Source of the DNA: Streptomyces changanensis
GTDB lineage: Bacteria; Actinomycetota; Actinomycetes; Streptomycetales; Streptomycetaceae
DNA length: 64,000 nucleotides
NCBI RefSeq assembly: GCF_024600715.1
Contig: NZ_CP102332.1
Span: 4,774,001 to 4,838,000 of the forward strand
Direction: 5' to 3'
Part shown: in pieces, positions 62,001 to 64,000 of the stretch
Position numbering within the stretch: the stretch's first letter is position 1
Layout of the letters: every line of letters begins with the position of its first letter
The notes under the pieces: model-generated
Databases searched by the model: none
Told to the model about the DNA's origin: nothing
Seen by the model: the letters and a program-made list of their open reading frames with translations, nothing else
Made by a program: the position numbers and the translations under genes

Positions 62001-62073
62001 GCCCCCGTTGTGTAGCGGCCTAGCACGCCGCCCTCTCAAGGCGGTAGCGCCGGTTCGAATCCGGTCGGGGGTA
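62001..62073 (+). tRNA. tRNA-Glu (CTC anticodon), copy 3
   Basis: 73 nt, identical to copy 2. Last gene of the five-tRNA array, with the terminator 6 bp downstream. Confidence 0.95.
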
Positions 62074-62078
62074 CGAGT

Positions 62079-62112
62079 CCGAAGGGGCCTTCCATGCGGA
62101 AGGCCCCTTCGG
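62079..62112 (+). terminator. terminator of the tRNA operon
   Basis: A perfect 15-bp stem (62079-62093 with 62098-62112) and a 4-nt loop, directly after the last tRNA. Confidence 0.85.
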
Positions 62113-62920
62113 CGTGTCCAGCGCACGCGCCCCGCGACCGCGTCCGACCGGCCGGCCGCTCAGGGGCGGCCCCGCTCATCGATGCCGTACCGGCGGGCCG
62201 ACTCCCACCTCCTGGGCCGGCCTGCGCGGCCCCGACAGCGGGTCGCGTACGGCACCCACCTGGCAGCAGCGCGGCGTACAGCGCCGCCGCCACGGCCGCC
62301 TCCCACCCGCTCGCGCCCCTCGGGGAGCCGTCCGGCCGGGTCCGGGTCCGGTACCGCCGACCGCACCATCTGCCGTGCGTACGGCGCCAGTTCCGCCGCC
62401 GACAGCGGCACCCAGCCGGTGCAGGGCCGCCGGCGACGCCACCGGCGCCGGTACACGGGGGAGAGGCACCGATCTCCCGCGCCGGGTCCCGGCCCGGCCC
62501 CGCGGGCAGTCGCTCGGCCTCTTCGCGCGCCCGCTCCCCGCCGGTTCGTCCGCGGGCGGCTGGGCAGGCCGCGGCAGTCCACGTCGCGGCGCCGAGTCGG
62601 ATCGTCCGCCCCGGCGACTCGTCGTCCACGTGCCCAGCACCCCGCGGACCGTCGCCACCGGGACCCGGCCGACGGGGGATCGCCGCCCGGACCAGGCGCG
62701 GCCGGCGAAGGTGCCCCTCGCCGTGCGCTGCCCGCGTCGCCGTGACGCGCAGGCCCGGCGGCAGCGGCCCCTCGCGCGGGTAGTACTCGATCGACGCCAC
62801 GGAAACCCCGCCCCGCGTGCTCGGCCGCGGACACGCGGCCGGCCGGCCCCTGCGGCGTCGGAGGGGCCGGCCGGTACGCGGTCGGACGTGAGCGGTATGG
62901 ACAGGAGGGCTTCCCGAGGG
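62113..62920. other. gene-poor stretch, possibly a decayed minus-strand gene
   Basis: About 800 bp with no full-length convincing gene. On the minus strand short segments in different frames look protein-like: VASIEYYPREGPLPPGLRVTATR (from GTG 62800), VATVRGVLGTW (near 62658) and GWVPLSAAELAPYARQMVRSAV (near 62400). This would fit an old gene broken by frameshifts, but no family is recognised and no ribosome site decides it. Confidence 0.3.
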
Positions 62921-63637
62921 TCAGCCCGAGCGGCGCAGGGCCTCCGAGAGGCGGCCGGCCGCGTCGATGACCGCCTGGGCGTGCATCCGGCCCGGGTGGC
63001 GCGTCAGGCGCTCGATCGGGCCGGAGACGGAGACCGCGGCCACCACGCGGTTGGACGGGCCGCGCACGGGCGCGGAGACGGACGCGACGCCCGGCTCCCG
63101 CTCGCCGATCGACTGCGCCCAGCCGCGGCGCCGCACGCCCGACAGGGCCGTCGCCGTGAAGCGGGCCCCCTGCAGGCCCCGGTGCAGCCGCTCGGGCTCC
63201 TCCCAGGCCATGAGGATCTGCGCCGACGAGCCGGCCTTCATCGTCAGGGTCGAGCCCACCGGGACCGTGTCCCGCAGCCCGGACAGCCGCTCGGCGGCCG
63301 CCACGCAGATCCGCATGTCGCCCTGGCGCCGGTAGAGCTGCGCACTCTCCCCGGTCACGTCGCGCAGGTGCGTGAGCACGGGCCCCGCCGTGGCCAGCAG
63401 GCGGTCCTCACCGGCCGCGGCGGCGAGCTCGGCTAGCCGCGGGCCCAGGATGAACCTGCCCTGCATGTCCCTCGCCACCATCCGGTGGTGTTCCAGTGCC
63501 ACGGCCAGCCGGTGGGCCGTGGGTCGTGCGAGCCCGGTCGCCGCGACCAGCCCGGCGAGGGTGGCCGGACCGGACTCCAGAGCGCTCAGAACCAGAGCTG
63601 CCTTGTCGAGAACGCCGACGCCGCTAGAGTTGTCCAT
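62921..63637 (-). CDS. ndgR: IclR-family regulator of leucine and other amino-acid genes (NdgR)
   Basis: 238 aa. N-terminal winged HTH (residues about 8-60: [46 protein letters not shown]) and a C-terminal IclR ligand domain (about 75-235). The divergent position next to leuC and the sequence [21 protein letters not shown] match NdgR of Streptomyces (LeuR/AreB in relatives), which controls leuCD and other amino-acid and antibiotic genes. ATG 63637 has no good Shine-Dalgarno. A GTG 67 codons upstream would run into the leuC side and is rejected. Confidence 0.93.
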   Translation of the reverse strand: MDNSSGVGVLDKAALVLSALESGPATLAGLVAATGLARPTAHRLAVALEHHRMVARDMQGRFILGPRLAELAAAAGEDRLLATAGPVLTHLRDVTGESAQLYRRQGDMRICVAAAERLSGLRDTVPVGSTLTMKAGSSAQILMAWEEPERLHRGLQGARFTATALSGVRRRGWAQSIGEREPGVASVSAPVRGPSNRVVAAVSVSGPIERLTRHPGRMHAQAVIDAAGRLSEALRRSG

Positions 63638-63662
63638 GCAACGATACTCACGTCTCACTCTG

Positions 63663-63677
63663 TGAAACGCAAGTTCA
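63663..63677. promoter_or_regulatory. candidate NdgR operator in the ndgR-leuC intergenic region
   Basis: TGAAACGCAAGTTCA, an imperfect palindrome with TGAA/TTCA ends, lies in the AT-richer island 63635-63695 between the divergent genes. IclR proteins usually bind such imperfect 14-15 bp palindromes close to their own promoter. Inference only. Confidence 0.45.
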
Positions 63678-63825
63678 ATTTTCCCGAGATCTTGCCAACC
63701 TGGAGGGGCGGCCCGGGATCCACGGGTCCGCTGCCGGCGTCCAGCGCGTGCGATCACGGGGTGGAACGGGCGTGGGCGCACGTTCTCTAGATCGCCGGCA
63801 CACCACGCCGGCCGGAGGGAAAGCG

Positions 63826-64000
63826 ATGGGTAGGACACTCGCGGAGAAGGTCTGGGACGACCACGTCGTCCGGCGCGCCGAGGGCGAGCCCGACCTCCTC
63901 TTCATCGATCTGCACCTGCTGCACGAGGTGACCAGCCCCCAGGCCTTCGACGGCCTGCGCAAGGGCGGCCGCCCGGTGCGCAGGCTCGACCTGACCATCG
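63826..64000 (+). CDS. leuC: 3-isopropylmalate dehydratase large subunit, N-terminal part (runs off the window)
   Basis: The first 58 codons only: [58 protein letters not shown]. This is the aconitase-family LeuC start, in which the iron-sulfur enzyme with LeuD isomerises 2-isopropylmalate to 3-isopropylmalate. ATG 63826 has GGAGGGAAAG upstream. Divergent from ndgR, whose product is expected to control it. Confidence 0.95.
   Translation, partial: MGRTLAEKVWDDHVVRRAEGEPDLLFIDLHLLHEVTSPQAFDGLRKGGRPVRRLDLTI

Noticed and set aside
61586..62112. tRNA array as an integration site of a mobile element
   Set aside because: No integrase, no excisionase and no direct att repeat beyond the duplicated tRNA genes themselves.
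63638..63825. Branched-chain leader peptide before leuC
   Set aside because: The short frames there lack Leu/Ile/Val runs and no T-tailed hairpin precedes leuC. Control by NdgR is more likely.

Overview
The window is high-GC actinobacterial chromosome, almost certainly Streptomyces. GC is extreme at third codon positions, GTG and TTG starts are common, and many genes appear leaderless, with a TANNNT-like -10 six or seven bases before the start codon. The order accB-accE-two tandem conservons-gltX-Gln/Glu tRNAs-ndgR-leuC, together with ilvBNC-serA-leuB-ilvE-cimA, resembles the core-chromosome order of Streptomyces coelicolor as I remember it. No phage, transposase or CRISPR is visible.

Left part (1-8.2 kb): the tail of an MMPL exporter, a PQQ-type sugar dehydrogenase lipoprotein with a small DUF6191-like partner, an aldo/keto reductase divergent from a 2-hydroxyacid dehydrogenase, and a membrane PAS-GGDEF-EAL protein whose EAL domain is degenerate. 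8.2-14 kb: ilvB-ilvN-ilvC behind a classical attenuator (leader peptide [13 protein letters not shown] plus a T-run terminator), then serA. 14-20.8 kb: a five-gene operon (solute-binding lipoprotein, fused double permease, two ATPases, MFS carrier). Four of its five genes are joined by 4-bp GTGA start/stop overlaps, and its promoter carries a Fur/Zur-type 7-1-7 palindrome. The layout resembles a metallophore uptake/export system. 21-25 kb: proline catabolism (PucR-type regulator, proline dehydrogenase, P5C dehydrogenase) with a palindrome over the regulator promoter. 25.4 kb: an AAC(2')-I-like aminoglycoside acetyltransferase. 26-28.8 kb: a 45-aa protein, leuB and ilvE.

28.9-35.3 kb: a nitrogen-salvage cluster. 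An NCS1 permease is divergent from a gamma-beta fused urease subunit, a divergent urease alpha subunit without accessory genes, an agmatine deiminase, an unknown gene and a TetR regulator. Three related palindromes lie in the divergent promoter. 35.6-37.5 kb: citramalate synthase behind a second apparent attenuator. 37.5-44 kb: a secreted Gly-rich membrane protein with a CsoR-like operator, an acyltransferase, a YceI protein and a polysaccharide lyase family 8 enzyme with all four catalytic residues.

44-57 kb: acetyl/propionyl-CoA carboxylase beta and epsilon subunits, then two tandem conservons (kinase-like A, roadblock B, DUF742 C, small GTPase D). Their D genes are 99.5% identical and their B genes about 99% identical, while A and C have diverged, which indicates gene conversion. 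58-64 kb: a fumarylacetoacetate-hydrolase family protein overlapping gltX, a HAD phosphatase, five tRNA genes (Gln-Glu-Glu-Gln-Glu), a gene-poor possibly decayed stretch, the IclR-family regulator ndgR and the divergent start of leuC. Branched-chain amino acid synthesis is the main recurring theme (ilvBNC, leuB, ilvE, cimA, leuC, ndgR).
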